Shown here: positions 1 to 5,787 of the stretch, one piece after another | Position numbering within the stretch: position 1 is the stretch's first letter | Layout of the letters: the number at the start of each line of letters is the position of its first letter | DNA from: Rhodobacterales bacterium | GTDB lineage: Bacteria; Pseudomonadota; Alphaproteobacteria; Rhodobacterales; Rhodobacteraceae | Assembly (NCBI GenBank): GCA_013298675.1 | Contig: JAAFIJ010000108.1 | Location: forward strand, 1 to 8,085 | DNA length: 8,085 bases | Reading direction: 5' to 3' | Translations under genes and position numbers: made by a program | The notes under the pieces: generated by a model | What the model was told of the DNA's origin: nothing | Database searches by the model: none | What the model saw: only the letters and a program-made list of their open reading frames with translations

Positions 1-455
1 TCGGCATGAGCATCGACATGGATCAGCGCAACCGGCCCGTGTTTGTGCTTCATTGCGCGCAAAATCGGCCACGTCAGCGTGTGATCGCCCCCCAAGGTTA
101 GGGGGACAGCCCCCTGCGTCAAAACAGCGTCGTAATAATCAGTGATGATGTCGACCGTCTTTTTCAAATCGAACGTGTTGATCGGAACATCGCCAATATC
201 TGCGACTTGAAGATGGTCAAAAGGAGCCGCACCTGTCGCCATGTTAAAGGGCCTCAGCATCCGGCTTTCATCGCGAATCTGACGCGGTCCCATCCGTGTG
301 CCAGACCGATTTGACGTTCCATGATCCATTGGAATTCCAACAAAGGCTACGTCCAGACCCGCAGCACCAGTTTGAGTCGGCAAGCGCATCATGGTCGCGG
401 GCCCGCCAAAGCGCGCCATGTCGTTGCCACCCAGTGGTTGGTTATATTTGCTCAT
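1..455 (-). CDS. speB: Agmatinase / ureohydrolase family protein, N-terminal part (cut by window edge)
   Basis: This is the first 151 codons of an arginase-fold ureohydrolase; the rest lies beyond base 1. The family hydrolyses guanidino compounds, releasing urea, with a dinuclear manganese centre in the cytoplasm. Agmatinase makes putrescine from agmatine. Visible motifs are GIPMDHGTSNRSG (residues 40-52) followed by GPRQIR, then GGDH with metal ligand His125, and HVDAHA near the cut end with Asp148 and His150. The ATG at 455-453 is preceded by a GGGG-containing stretch, and the protein begins MSKYNQPLGG, a plausible full N-terminus. It reads in the same direction as acpP but is separated from it by a terminator, so it is probably transcribed independently. 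Family assignment is firm. Substrate is not: guanidinobutyrase and guanidinopropionase share these motifs, so the symbol is a best guess. Confidence 0.85.
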   Translation of the reverse strand, partial: MSKYNQPLGGNDMARFGGPATMMRLPTQTGAAGLDVAFVGIPMDHGTSNRSGTRMGPRQIRDESRMLRPFNMATGAAPFDHLQVADIGDVPINTFDLKKTVDIITDYYDAVLTQGAVPLTLGGDHTLTWPILRAMKHKHGPVALIHVDAHA

Positions 456-509
456 CCATGCACCCCATTGCTTTTGCAAACAGGCATAGCATCAAAAACC
501 GCAGCCAAA

Positions 510-539
510 AACGAAAAAGGCACCCCAAAGGGTGCCTTT
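510..539 (-). terminator. Rho-independent terminator downstream of acpP
   Basis: A perfect 10-bp stem (left arm 516-525, right arm 530-539) encloses a 4-base loop. On the minus strand the descending arm runs into a T-rich stretch from 518 downward. It lies 22 bases past the acpP stop and about 60 bases before the speB start, so it should end the fab transcript and insulate speB. Confidence 0.85.
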
Positions 540-560
540 CCGTTCGAGAGTATCTCGAAA

Positions 561-794
561 TCAAGCAGCGGAAGAGATGAACTTTACCGCGTCACCAAAG
601 GTCTGGATCGTTTCTGCAGCGTCGTCAGGAATCTCAATTCCAAACTCTTCTTCGAAAGCCATTACCAATTCTACGGTATCAAGGCTGTCAGCGCCAAGAT
701 CGTCGATGAACGACGCGGTCTCGGTGACTTTTTCAGCTTCGACGCCAAGATGCTCGACGACGATCTTCTTTACACGATCAGCGATGTCGCTCAT
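561..794 (-). CDS. acpP: Acyl carrier protein
   Basis: A 77-residue acidic acyl carrier protein of normal length, the cytoplasmic carrier of growing acyl chains in type II fatty-acid synthesis. The phosphopantetheine attachment site is Ser37 in the motif LGADSLDTVELVM, followed by the conserved FEEEFGIEIPD helix region. FabD loads malonyl groups onto this protein and FabG reduces its 3-ketoacyl intermediates, which fits its position after those two genes. A GAGGAA ribosome-binding site lies at 805-800, six bases before the ATG. The gap to fabG is 184 bases and holds a plausible promoter, so acpP can be expressed more strongly than its neighbours, as is usual for this abundant protein. No fabF follows; a terminator and speB come next. 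Confidence 0.98.
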   Translation of the reverse strand: MSDIADRVKKIVVEHLGVEAEKVTETASFIDDLGADSLDTVELVMAFEEEFGIEIPDDAAETIQTFGDAVKFISSAA

Positions 795-912
795 GTCAAT
801 TCCTCATAAACGTTGCGGGGTTTCCCCGGTAACTTATCCAAGCCCCAAAGGGCGCTCTTTCCCCGCGATCTGCAGGCATCACGATCTTGCGATCCCAATG
901 TATTCCTGCGCG

Positions 913-941
913 CCTATAGCAAGGCCACGCATACAAGGCAA
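913..941 (-). promoter_or_regulatory. Candidate sigma-70-type promoter for acpP
   Basis: On the minus strand TTGCCT (941-936) and TATAGG (918-913) are separated by exactly 17 bases. Each hexamer matches the housekeeping consensus at 4 of 6 positions. Transcription would start near base 906 and leave a leader of about 110 nucleotides before the acpP ATG. This is a by-eye match without experimental support, in the only long gap of the fab cluster. Confidence 0.45.
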
Positions 942-978
942 ACAATTTAAAATATCCACAGGCCCTAATCACCGCAAT

Positions 979-1605
979 TCAGATCATCGACATTCCACCA
1001 TTGACGTGCAGGGTTGCCCCTGTGACGTAGCCTGCCTCTGGACTTGCGAGATAAAGCACCGCTGCCGCGATTTCAGCCGCCTCGCCCATCCGTCCCACTT
1101 CAGACGCCAAGGATTTTGACATGCCCACCATGCCGGCCTTGGACGCTGCATAGTTGCCCTGCCCCGGATTGCCCGTCGCCCCTACCACCGAAGAAATATT
1201 TACGATCCGGCCCCAACGCGCCTTCATCATGCCGCGCACAACACCGCGGCACAGTCGGAAGGTCGAGGTCAGGTTGACGTCGATGACCGACTGCCATTCC
1301 TCATCAGACATCCGCATGAACAGATTGTCTTTGGTGATACCAGCGTTGTTAACCAAAATGTCAACTGCACCCATCGCTTCCACTGCTTGCTTTGGCAATG
1401 CCTCAACCGCGGCAACGTCGCTTAGGTTACAGGGCAACACAAAGGCCCTCTCACCCAGGCGTGCGGCCAACGCCTCCAACGGTTCAACACGCGTCCCACT
1501 AAGTGCTACTTTAGCGCCCGCCGCATACAGGGCCTCGGCGATTGCAGCACCAATTCCGCCAGATGCGCCAGTCACCAAAGCCGATTTTCCTGTCAGGTCA
1601 AACAT
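979..1605 (-). CDS. fabG: 3-oxoacyl-ACP reductase FabG with internal 37-residue deletion
   Basis: FabG is the NADPH-dependent short-chain dehydrogenase/reductase that reduces 3-oxoacyl-ACP in fatty-acid elongation. The Rossmann motif TGASGGIG (residues 12-19), NNAG (86-89) and the catalytic set Asn111, Ser139, Tyr152 and Lys156 are present, as is the C-terminal LHVNGGM. The protein is only 208 residues against about 244-245 for the family. The sequence runs normally to SLASEV (ending at residue 170), then jumps straight to GRMG. About 37 residues corresponding to E. coli 170-206 are missing, including the NxVAPGF loop and the lid helices, with no frame disruption. I chose the ATG at 1605 over an in-frame ATG at 1626 because a GAGGGGGA site lies just before it and the family starts MFDLTGK. 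The stop of fabD lies 70 bases upstream. Identity is certain; full activity is doubtful. Confidence 0.9.
   Translation of the reverse strand: MFDLTGKSALVTGASGGIGAAIAEALYAAGAKVALSGTRVEPLEALAARLGERAFVLPCNLSDVAAVEALPKQAVEAMGAVDILVNNAGITKDNLFMRMSDEEWQSVIDVNLTSTFRLCRGVVRGMMKARWGRIVNISSVVGATGNPGQGNYAASKAGMVGMSKSLASEVGRMGEAAEIAAAVLYLASPEAGYVTGATLHVNGGMSMI
1093..1098 (-). other. Junction of the in-frame 111-bp gap in fabG
   Basis: The codons for Val170 (1098-1096) and Gly171 (1095-1093) are adjacent here. In normal FabG proteins about 37 residues separate the equivalent positions. The expected reading frame resumes exactly at the GRMG segment. The missing length, about 111 bp, accounts for the whole difference between 208 and about 245 residues. 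The position is inferred from recalled family sequences, so it could be off by one or two codons. Confidence 0.75.
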
Positions 1606-1610
1606 TGTGA

Positions 1611-1618
1611 TCCCCCTC
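1611..1618 (-). promoter_or_regulatory. Ribosome-binding site setting the fabG start
   Basis: On the minus strand GAGGGGGA lies five bases before the ATG at 1605-1603. The alternative in-frame start at 1626 would bury this site inside the coding sequence and add seven residues (MTMRGIT) that are absent from typical FabG proteins. Confidence 0.7.
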
Positions 1619-1675
1619 ATGGTCATTATGCTCCGTCAAAAGACAGGCGCTTTTTCGTTTGGCCAAATATTGTGT

Positions 1676-2608
1676 CTAGCCGCGAGCGGCCGCGATATCA
1701 TCCGGGAAGCCTATGGCCCGCATCGTGACCTCTGATTGAACAGTCCGTTTGATCATCCCGCACAATGCCTTACCGGCTCCAATCTCCCAGAAATCGTTCA
1801 CGCCGGCCCGCTCCATCCACATGACGGATTCGCGCCAACGGACGGAGCCGGTCACTTGTGCCACCAGTAGCGCTCGGATTCGGTCAGGTTCGACGACGGC
1901 TTCGGCACGCACGTTGACCACAATAGGAACCACAGGTGCTGCGATAGAGACTGCAGCCAAAGCTTCGCTCATAACAGCCGCCGCAGGCTGCATCAGGCTG
2001 CAATGAAACGGGGCGCTCACCGGCAATAACATTGCCCGTTTAGCTCCCTTTGATTTTGCGATGTCCAAAGCACGCTCTACTGCGCCCTTGTGTCCAGAAA
2101 CAACCACCTGAGCAGGATCGTTGTCATTGGCGGCTTGACACACTTCGCCCTGTGCTGCTTCAGCCGCGACCTCCATCGCCGTTGCAAAATCCAAACCCAG
2201 CAGAACAGCCATTGCGCCAATCCCAACGGGAACAGCCTCTTGCATGGCCCGGCCGCGGATTCGCAGCAGTCGCGCGGTATCTGACAGACCCAGCGAGCCC
2301 GCCGCACACAATGCCGAATACTCACCCAAGGAATGCCCCGCGACAAAAGATGCGGCGCTGAGTCCCAAGCCTTCACTTTCCAATGCACGAAGTGCAGCAA
2401 TTGACGTTGCCATCAACGCAGGTTGCGCATTTTGAGTTAGCGTCAATTCGTCGATTGACCCTTCCCAAATCAGGCTCGAAAGCTTTTCGCCCAAGGCATC
2501 ATCGACTTCGTCAAAGACCGCTTGGGCGACAGGAAAGGCATCAGCAAGCGCTTTGCCCATCCCGATGGTTTGCGCGCCTTGCCCTGGAAAAACGAATGCC
2601 CTGCTCAT
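1676..2608 (-). CDS. fabD: Malonyl-CoA:ACP transacylase FabD
   Basis: A 310-residue malonyl-CoA:ACP acyltransferase of normal length. It transfers malonyl from coenzyme A to the acyl carrier protein in the cytoplasm, supplying extender units for fatty-acid synthesis. Visible motifs are FPGQGAQ near the N-terminus (oxyanion Gln11), the nucleophile elbow GHSLGEYSA with Ser93, Arg118 in RGRAMQEAVP for the malonyl carboxylate, and APFHCSLM with catalytic His202. The start is fixed by the strong GGGAGG site just before the ATG at 2608 and by the typical N-terminus MSRAFVFPGQG. It heads the fabD-fabG-acpP cluster, with fabG 70 bases downstream on the same strand. It is transcribed away from the eptA homologue across a 246-base gap. 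Nothing in the protein looks damaged. Confidence 0.97.
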   Translation of the reverse strand: MSRAFVFPGQGAQTIGMGKALADAFPVAQAVFDEVDDALGEKLSSLIWEGSIDELTLTQNAQPALMATSIAALRALESEGLGLSAASFVAGHSLGEYSALCAAGSLGLSDTARLLRIRGRAMQEAVPVGIGAMAVLLGLDFATAMEVAAEAAQGEVCQAANDNDPAQVVVSGHKGAVERALDIAKSKGAKRAMLLPVSAPFHCSLMQPAAAVMSEALAAVSIAAPVVPIVVNVRAEAVVEPDRIRALLVAQVTGSVRWRESVMWMERAGVNDFWEIGAGKALCGMIKRTVQSEVTMRAIGFPDDIAAARG

Positions 2609-2639
2609 GATACCTCCCTCAATTCTAGTGTTGGCTTAG

Positions 2640-2671
2640 CGCGCCATTCCTTTTCGTGCAACGGTGGCGCG
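2640..2671 (-). repeat. Inverted repeat in the fabD leader
   Basis: CGCGCCA (2640-2646) and TGGCGCG (2665-2671) form a 7-bp GC-rich dyad around an 18-base loop. It starts 32 bases upstream of the fabD start codon. It could be a leader hairpin or an operator half-site pair, or it may be chance in GC-rich DNA. Confidence 0.3.
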
Positions 2672-2732
2672 GCAAGTCAGTCTGTTTTTGGTGTAACCAC
2701 ACCCGGCCAATCACCCATCGGCAGTTTTAGAC

Positions 2733-2758
2733 TTATGCAAAATCAGCCCCTTGCATAA
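2733..2758. promoter_or_regulatory. Perfect dyad TTATGCAA-N10-TTGCATAA, candidate operator
   Basis: Two perfect 8-base inverted half-sites (2733-2740 and 2751-2758) are separated by 10 bases, so their centres are 18 bases apart. This is close to two helical turns and typical of dimeric regulator sites. The dyad sits inside the 246-base divergent region between fabD and the phosphoethanolamine transferase gene, so it could serve either gene. There is no T-run, which argues against a terminator. I do not recognise the regulator. Confidence 0.45.
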
Positions 2759-2854
2759 TGTAACAGTTTAAAGACGTATCACCGGAAATTGTCACTTCAT
2801 CAGATCACTTAGCCCAAACCAACCCTTCCACTATTTTCGCAAAGGCATCGAACC

Positions 2855-4495
2855 TTGCTTAACTCTTCTCAGCCGACCACTTCGCGCGGGTCAAAGTCGC
2901 GCCCAGCAGTTTCGTCCTTGATGCTTTATGTGTTGACGGCCGCGTTCATTTTGGCGGTACACAACGCAACTTTTTGGAGCCGGACAATCGCTGTGCTGGG
3001 CGAACATCCGTTCAGCATGTTGGCCTTCGGCATTTCGGTTTTCGGCATCGCGCTGTTCACGGTATCGCTGCTCGGGTTTCGTTGGCTGCAAAAGCCGGTG
3101 GCGGCAGGCTTGCTGATCTTGGCTGCGGTCACGTCCTATTATCAGGATGTTCTTGGCGCAACGATTGACCGGGAAATGATTCAAAACGCGATGAACACCA
3201 CCCAAAATGAGGCAAAACACCTCGTTTCATTTGGATTCATCTCGCATGTTGTCTTGCGTGGCGTCCTACCTGCGCTGTTGGTTTTCTGGGTGCAGATCAA
3301 ACCAAGTAGTCTTTGGAGACATGCCTTTACTTGGGCGGGCACAGTCGTCTTGGGCTTCTCATTGTTTTTGGGGATGATCCTTCTGGACTTTAAGACCCTT
3401 TCTTCGGTGATCAGAGAACATAAGGAAATTCGCGTCGCGATTCAGCCCGGACAACCCATAGCGGCAGCATTCAAATACACCCAGATGATCTTACGCACGC
3501 AAAACGTTGTCGTGGCGCCCCTTGGCACAGATGCAAAACGCAGTGCGGCTTTGGTGAACGCGGGCAAACCTGCACTTACCGTGATTGTTGTCGGCGAGAC
3601 GGCCAGGGCTGAAAACTTCAGCCTTAATGGCTATGCGCGCGATACCAACCCGGCGCTAAAGGCAAGGAGCGCGTTTTACTTTACCGATGTCAAAAGCTGT
3701 GGCACCTCCACAGCCGTTTCGATGCCTTGTATGTTTTCCAATCTTACCAGCGAAGGCTATTCTTACCAAGCTGGTCGTTCGAATGAGAATTTGCTGGACG
3801 TTTTGGGCCACGCCAAGATTAAGACCATTTGGCTGGACAACAACACCGGTGACCTTGGGGTTGCTGCGCGAACTGATAGTACCAACCTTACGGGCTCCAA
3901 TGACCCGGTTTCTTGCGCCAAGGGTGAATGCGAAGACTCTATCTTTTTGCCCGAACTTAAAAAGATTGCCGACACCATGACGACAGACACCGTCGTCGTA
4001 TTGCATCAAATCGGCAGTCATGGTCCTGCATATTTTCTACGCTATCCCCCTGATTTCGAACCCTTCAAACCGGCCTGCCAATTTGCGGAATTCGCCAAGT
4101 GCAGTGGTGAGGAAATCACCAATGCTTATGACAACACCATTGCCTACACCGATAAGTTCTTAGGCGATGTGATCGACATGTTGCAGGGCGAAACCAAGGT
4201 AATCACGTCGATGGTTTATCTGTCAGATCACGGCGAATCTTTGGGTGAAGGCGGGCTTTATTTGCACGGAGCGCCCTATTTCATGGCGCCTTCACAGCAA
4301 ACGCACGTGCCCATGGCAATGTGGTTTTCTGAAAACTACAAGACTGCATTTGGGCTGCAAGAGGCGTGCTTGCGCGGCAAGACTGGTTTGCCGTTAAGCC
4401 AAGATAACCTTTTCCACACCGCGCTGGCCATGGCTGGGGTTGAGACATCTGCGCGCAATGAAGAGTTGAATTTGCTGAATGGGTGCCAAAAGTGA
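2855..4495 (+). CDS. eptA: Phosphoethanolamine transferase, EptA/MCR-like
   Basis: An inner-membrane alkaline-phosphatase-superfamily enzyme of up to 546 residues. The family moves phosphoethanolamine from phosphatidylethanolamine onto lipid A and releases diacylglycerol. Five membrane helices lie at about residues 22-43, 51-75, 80-102, 124-147 and 156-180, followed by a periplasmic catalytic domain. Glu248 in VVGETAR, the nucleophile Thr286 in CGTSTAVSMPC, and Asp458-His459 in SDHGESLGE form the zinc site; His389 and His471 are the other conserved histidines. Three cysteine pairs (282/292, 354/359, 408/416) match the disulfides of MCR-1. The longest reading uses a TTG start with a weak AAAGG site; an ATG at 2921 (residue 23), just at the first helix, is an alternative. 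The end overlaps dgkA. The acceptor could be another lipid or glycan, so symbol and substrate come from homology only. Confidence 0.9.
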   Translation: MLNSSQPTTSRGSKSRPAVSSLMLYVLTAAFILAVHNATFWSRTIAVLGEHPFSMLAFGISVFGIALFTVSLLGFRWLQKPVAAGLLILAAVTSYYQDVLGATIDREMIQNAMNTTQNEAKHLVSFGFISHVVLRGVLPALLVFWVQIKPSSLWRHAFTWAGTVVLGFSLFLGMILLDFKTLSSVIREHKEIRVAIQPGQPIAAAFKYTQMILRTQNVVVAPLGTDAKRSAALVNAGKPALTVIVVGETARAENFSLNGYARDTNPALKARSAFYFTDVKSCGTSTAVSMPCMFSNLTSEGYSYQAGRSNENLLDVLGHAKIKTIWLDNNTGDLGVAARTDSTNLTGSNDPVSCAKGECEDSIFLPELKKIADTMTTDTVVVLHQIGSHGPAYFLRYPPDFEPFKPACQFAEFAKCSGEEITNAYDNTIAYTDKFLGDVIDMLQGETKVITSMVYLSDHGESLGEGGLYLHGAPYFMAPSQQTHVPMAMWFSENYKTAFGLQEACLRGKTGLPLSQDNLFHTALAMAGVETSARNEELNLLNGCQK

Positions 4496-4884
4496 CTCCA
4501 CCAAATGAATCAGGTGCGGGCCGTCCGAAACCACCCCGCAAGACAGGCCTAAGCCACTTTTTTGCGGCGGCAAGCTATTCCATCGGTGGCTTTCAACGCC
4601 TGCTGCAAGAGTCGGCGTTTAGACAAGAGCTGTTGGCGATGCCTGTAATGGTTCTGGTTTATTGGGCTATTGGGGCAAGCATCACCGAATTCGCGCTATT
4701 CGCGATGCTCGCCCTTTTGCTGATCGCCACCGAAGCGTTGAATACAGCCATTGAGTGCATCGTCGATAAATTGACCAACGAATGGGCGCAATTTGCCAAA
4801 GAAGCCAAAGACTTGGGATCACTCGCCGTGATGTGTGTGCTTCTCTCGCATGGCGTGTTGTTACTTTATGTCGCTCTGACGTGA
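4492..4884 (+). CDS. dgkA: Diacylglycerol kinase, DgkA type
   Basis: A small integral-membrane diacylglycerol kinase, about 130 residues, with three predicted helices. It phosphorylates diacylglycerol to phosphatidic acid with ATP at the inner membrane. The core motif TEALNTAIECIVD carries the likely catalytic base Glu81 (E. coli Glu69 equivalent), with Asn84, Glu88 and Asp92. EAKDLGSLAV matches the E. coli segment around Lys94-Asp95, and QESAFRQE holds Glu40. I chose the GTG at 4492 because it forms a four-base GTGA overlap with the eptA stop; an in-frame GTG at 4483 would add three residues. The hydrophilic, proline-rich N-terminus is longer than in E. coli. The overlap implies translational coupling with eptA, whose reaction yields the substrate of this kinase. 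Confidence 0.92.
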   Translation: MTPPNESGAGRPKPPRKTGLSHFFAAASYSIGGFQRLLQESAFRQELLAMPVMVLVYWAIGASITEFALFAMLALLLIATEALNTAIECIVDKLTNEWAQFAKEAKDLGSLAVMCVLLSHGVLLLYVALT

Positions 4885-5007
4885 ATATCGCTGCAAGTAT
4901 TTGATCGCACACCGCATGGTACGCGTCGCGCGCCCTTGCTTTCGTGCCCGGTTCCCGCTAAGGACCCCTATCTTTCCGCAATTCCATGAACCGGCGCAGC
5001 CTCTCGT

Positions 5008-5037
5008 GGACGGGCCGCGGAAAGTGTTTGCCCGTCC
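5008..5037 (+). promoter_or_regulatory. GC-rich hairpin in the rpsF leader, possible bS6:bS18 autoregulatory site
   Basis: A perfect 8-bp stem, GGACGGGC (5008-5015) with GCCCGTCC (5030-5037), encloses a 14-base loop, 35 bases before the rpsF start. A CCG trinucleotide at 5015-5017 sits at the junction of the 5' arm and the loop. Many bacteria carry a leader hairpin with a conserved CCG that binds the bS6:bS18 complex for feedback control. The position fits that role, but I cannot confirm the full consensus. No T-run follows, so it is not an obvious terminator for dgkA. Confidence 0.4.
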
Positions 5038-5063
5038 TATGAAATGCGCCACATAGTCAGATC

Positions 5064-5067
5064 GGAG
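5064..5067 (+). promoter_or_regulatory. Ribosome-binding site setting the rpsF start
   Basis: GGAG ends five bases before the ATG at 5073. A longer reading from GTG at 5067 would overlap this site and add two residues before MPLYEHV, the standard family N-terminus, so the ATG is preferred. Confidence 0.75.
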
Positions 5068-5072
5068 TGCAC

Positions 5073-5522
5073 ATGCCGCTATACGAGCATGTTTTCATCT
5101 CGCGTCAGGATCTTTCCAACGCACAGGCTGAAAGCCTTATCGAACATTTCTCCACAGTTCTCGCAGACAACGGCGGCAAAGTCGTTGAAAACGAATACTG
5201 GGGCGTCAAAACGATGGCCTACAAGATCAACAAGAACCGCAAGGGCCACTATGCCCTGCTCAAGACCGATGCGCCGGCAGCGGCTGTGCAGGAAATGGAA
5301 CGCCTGATGCGTTTGCATGACGACGTCATGCGCATTTTGACCATCAAGGTTGATGCACATGTCGAGGGCCCTTCGGTCCAAATGCAAAAGCGCGACGACC
5401 GTGAGCGCAGCGACCGTGGGGATTCTGGCTTTGGCGGCGAACGCCGTGAGCGCCCATCCTTTGGTGATCGTCCCGAGCGCAGCGAACGTCCATCGTTCGG
5501 CGGCGGCGACCGTCGTCGTTGA
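5073..5522 (+). CDS. rpsF: 30S ribosomal protein bS6
   Basis: bS6 binds with bS18 to the central domain of 16S rRNA in the small subunit platform. Residues 1 to about 95 are the usual ferredoxin-like core, beginning MPLYEHVFISRQDLS and including EYWGVKTMAYKI and the KNRKGHYALLK strand. The protein has 149 residues; the extra length is a charged, disordered-looking tail from about residue 105, rich in Arg, Asp, Ser and Gly. The tail contains two copies of ERPSFG (126-131 and 138-143) and ends in RRR. Alphaproteobacterial bS6 proteins often carry such tails. The gene leads the rpsF-rpsR-rplI operon, 188 bases after dgkA, with a strong hairpin in its leader. No promoter stood out clearly in that gap. 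Confidence 0.97.
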   Translation: MPLYEHVFISRQDLSNAQAESLIEHFSTVLADNGGKVVENEYWGVKTMAYKINKNRKGHYALLKTDAPAAAVQEMERLMRLHDDVMRILTIKVDAHVEGPSVQMQKRDDRERSDRGDSGFGGERRERPSFGDRPERSERPSFGGGDRRR

Positions 5523-5547
5523 TCTGAGTTAGGAAAGGACCATTCAA

Positions 5548-5775
5548 ATGGCGAACAAACCGTTTTTCCGCCGCCGCAAGGTTTGCCCCTTCTCGGGCGA
5601 CAATGCACCGGCAATCGACTACAAAGACACACGTCTTCTGCAGCGCTATGTTTCCGAGCGTGGCAAGATCGTGCCATCCCGTATCACCGCAGTCTCGGCC
5701 AAGAAGCAACGTGAGCTGGCGCAAGCCATCAAGCGCGCGCGCTTCCTCGCTCTGCTGCCCTACGCTGTGAAGTAA
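5548..5775 (+). CDS. rpsR: 30S ribosomal protein bS18
   Basis: A 75-residue basic ribosomal protein of normal length that pairs with bS6 on the 30S platform. The N-terminus MANKPFFRRRKVCPFS, the central DYKDTRLLQRYVSERGKIVP and the C-terminal AIKRARFLALLPY are diagnostic. It has a single cysteine (Cys13), so it is the non-zinc-binding form. It starts 25 bases after rpsF behind an AGGAAAGGA ribosome-binding site, and rplI follows after 12 bases, so all three genes should share one transcript. If the rpsF leader hairpin is autoregulatory, the bS6:bS18 complex would be the effector. Confidence 0.98.
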   Translation: MANKPFFRRRKVCPFSGDNAPAIDYKDTRLLQRYVSERGKIVPSRITAVSAKKQRELAQAIKRARFLALLPYAVK

Positions 5776-5787
5776 GGAGCAACGCAC

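Noticed and set aside
1658..1667. The palindrome TTTGGCCAAA between fabD and fabG
   Set aside because: At ten bases with no loop or T-run it is neither a terminator nor long enough to stand out as an operator.
1154..1735. A 193-codon plus-strand frame over fabG and the start of the fabD-fabG gap
   Set aside because: It is antisense to real genes and its composition (many Ser, Arg, Pro, Thr) is typical of a mirrored GC-rich coding strand.
4885..5007. A possible dgkA terminator or rpsF promoter
   Set aside because: No stem with a T-run is present. The best -35/-10 pair (TTGCTT at 4936 with TAAGGA at 4959) is too weak in the second hexamer to call.
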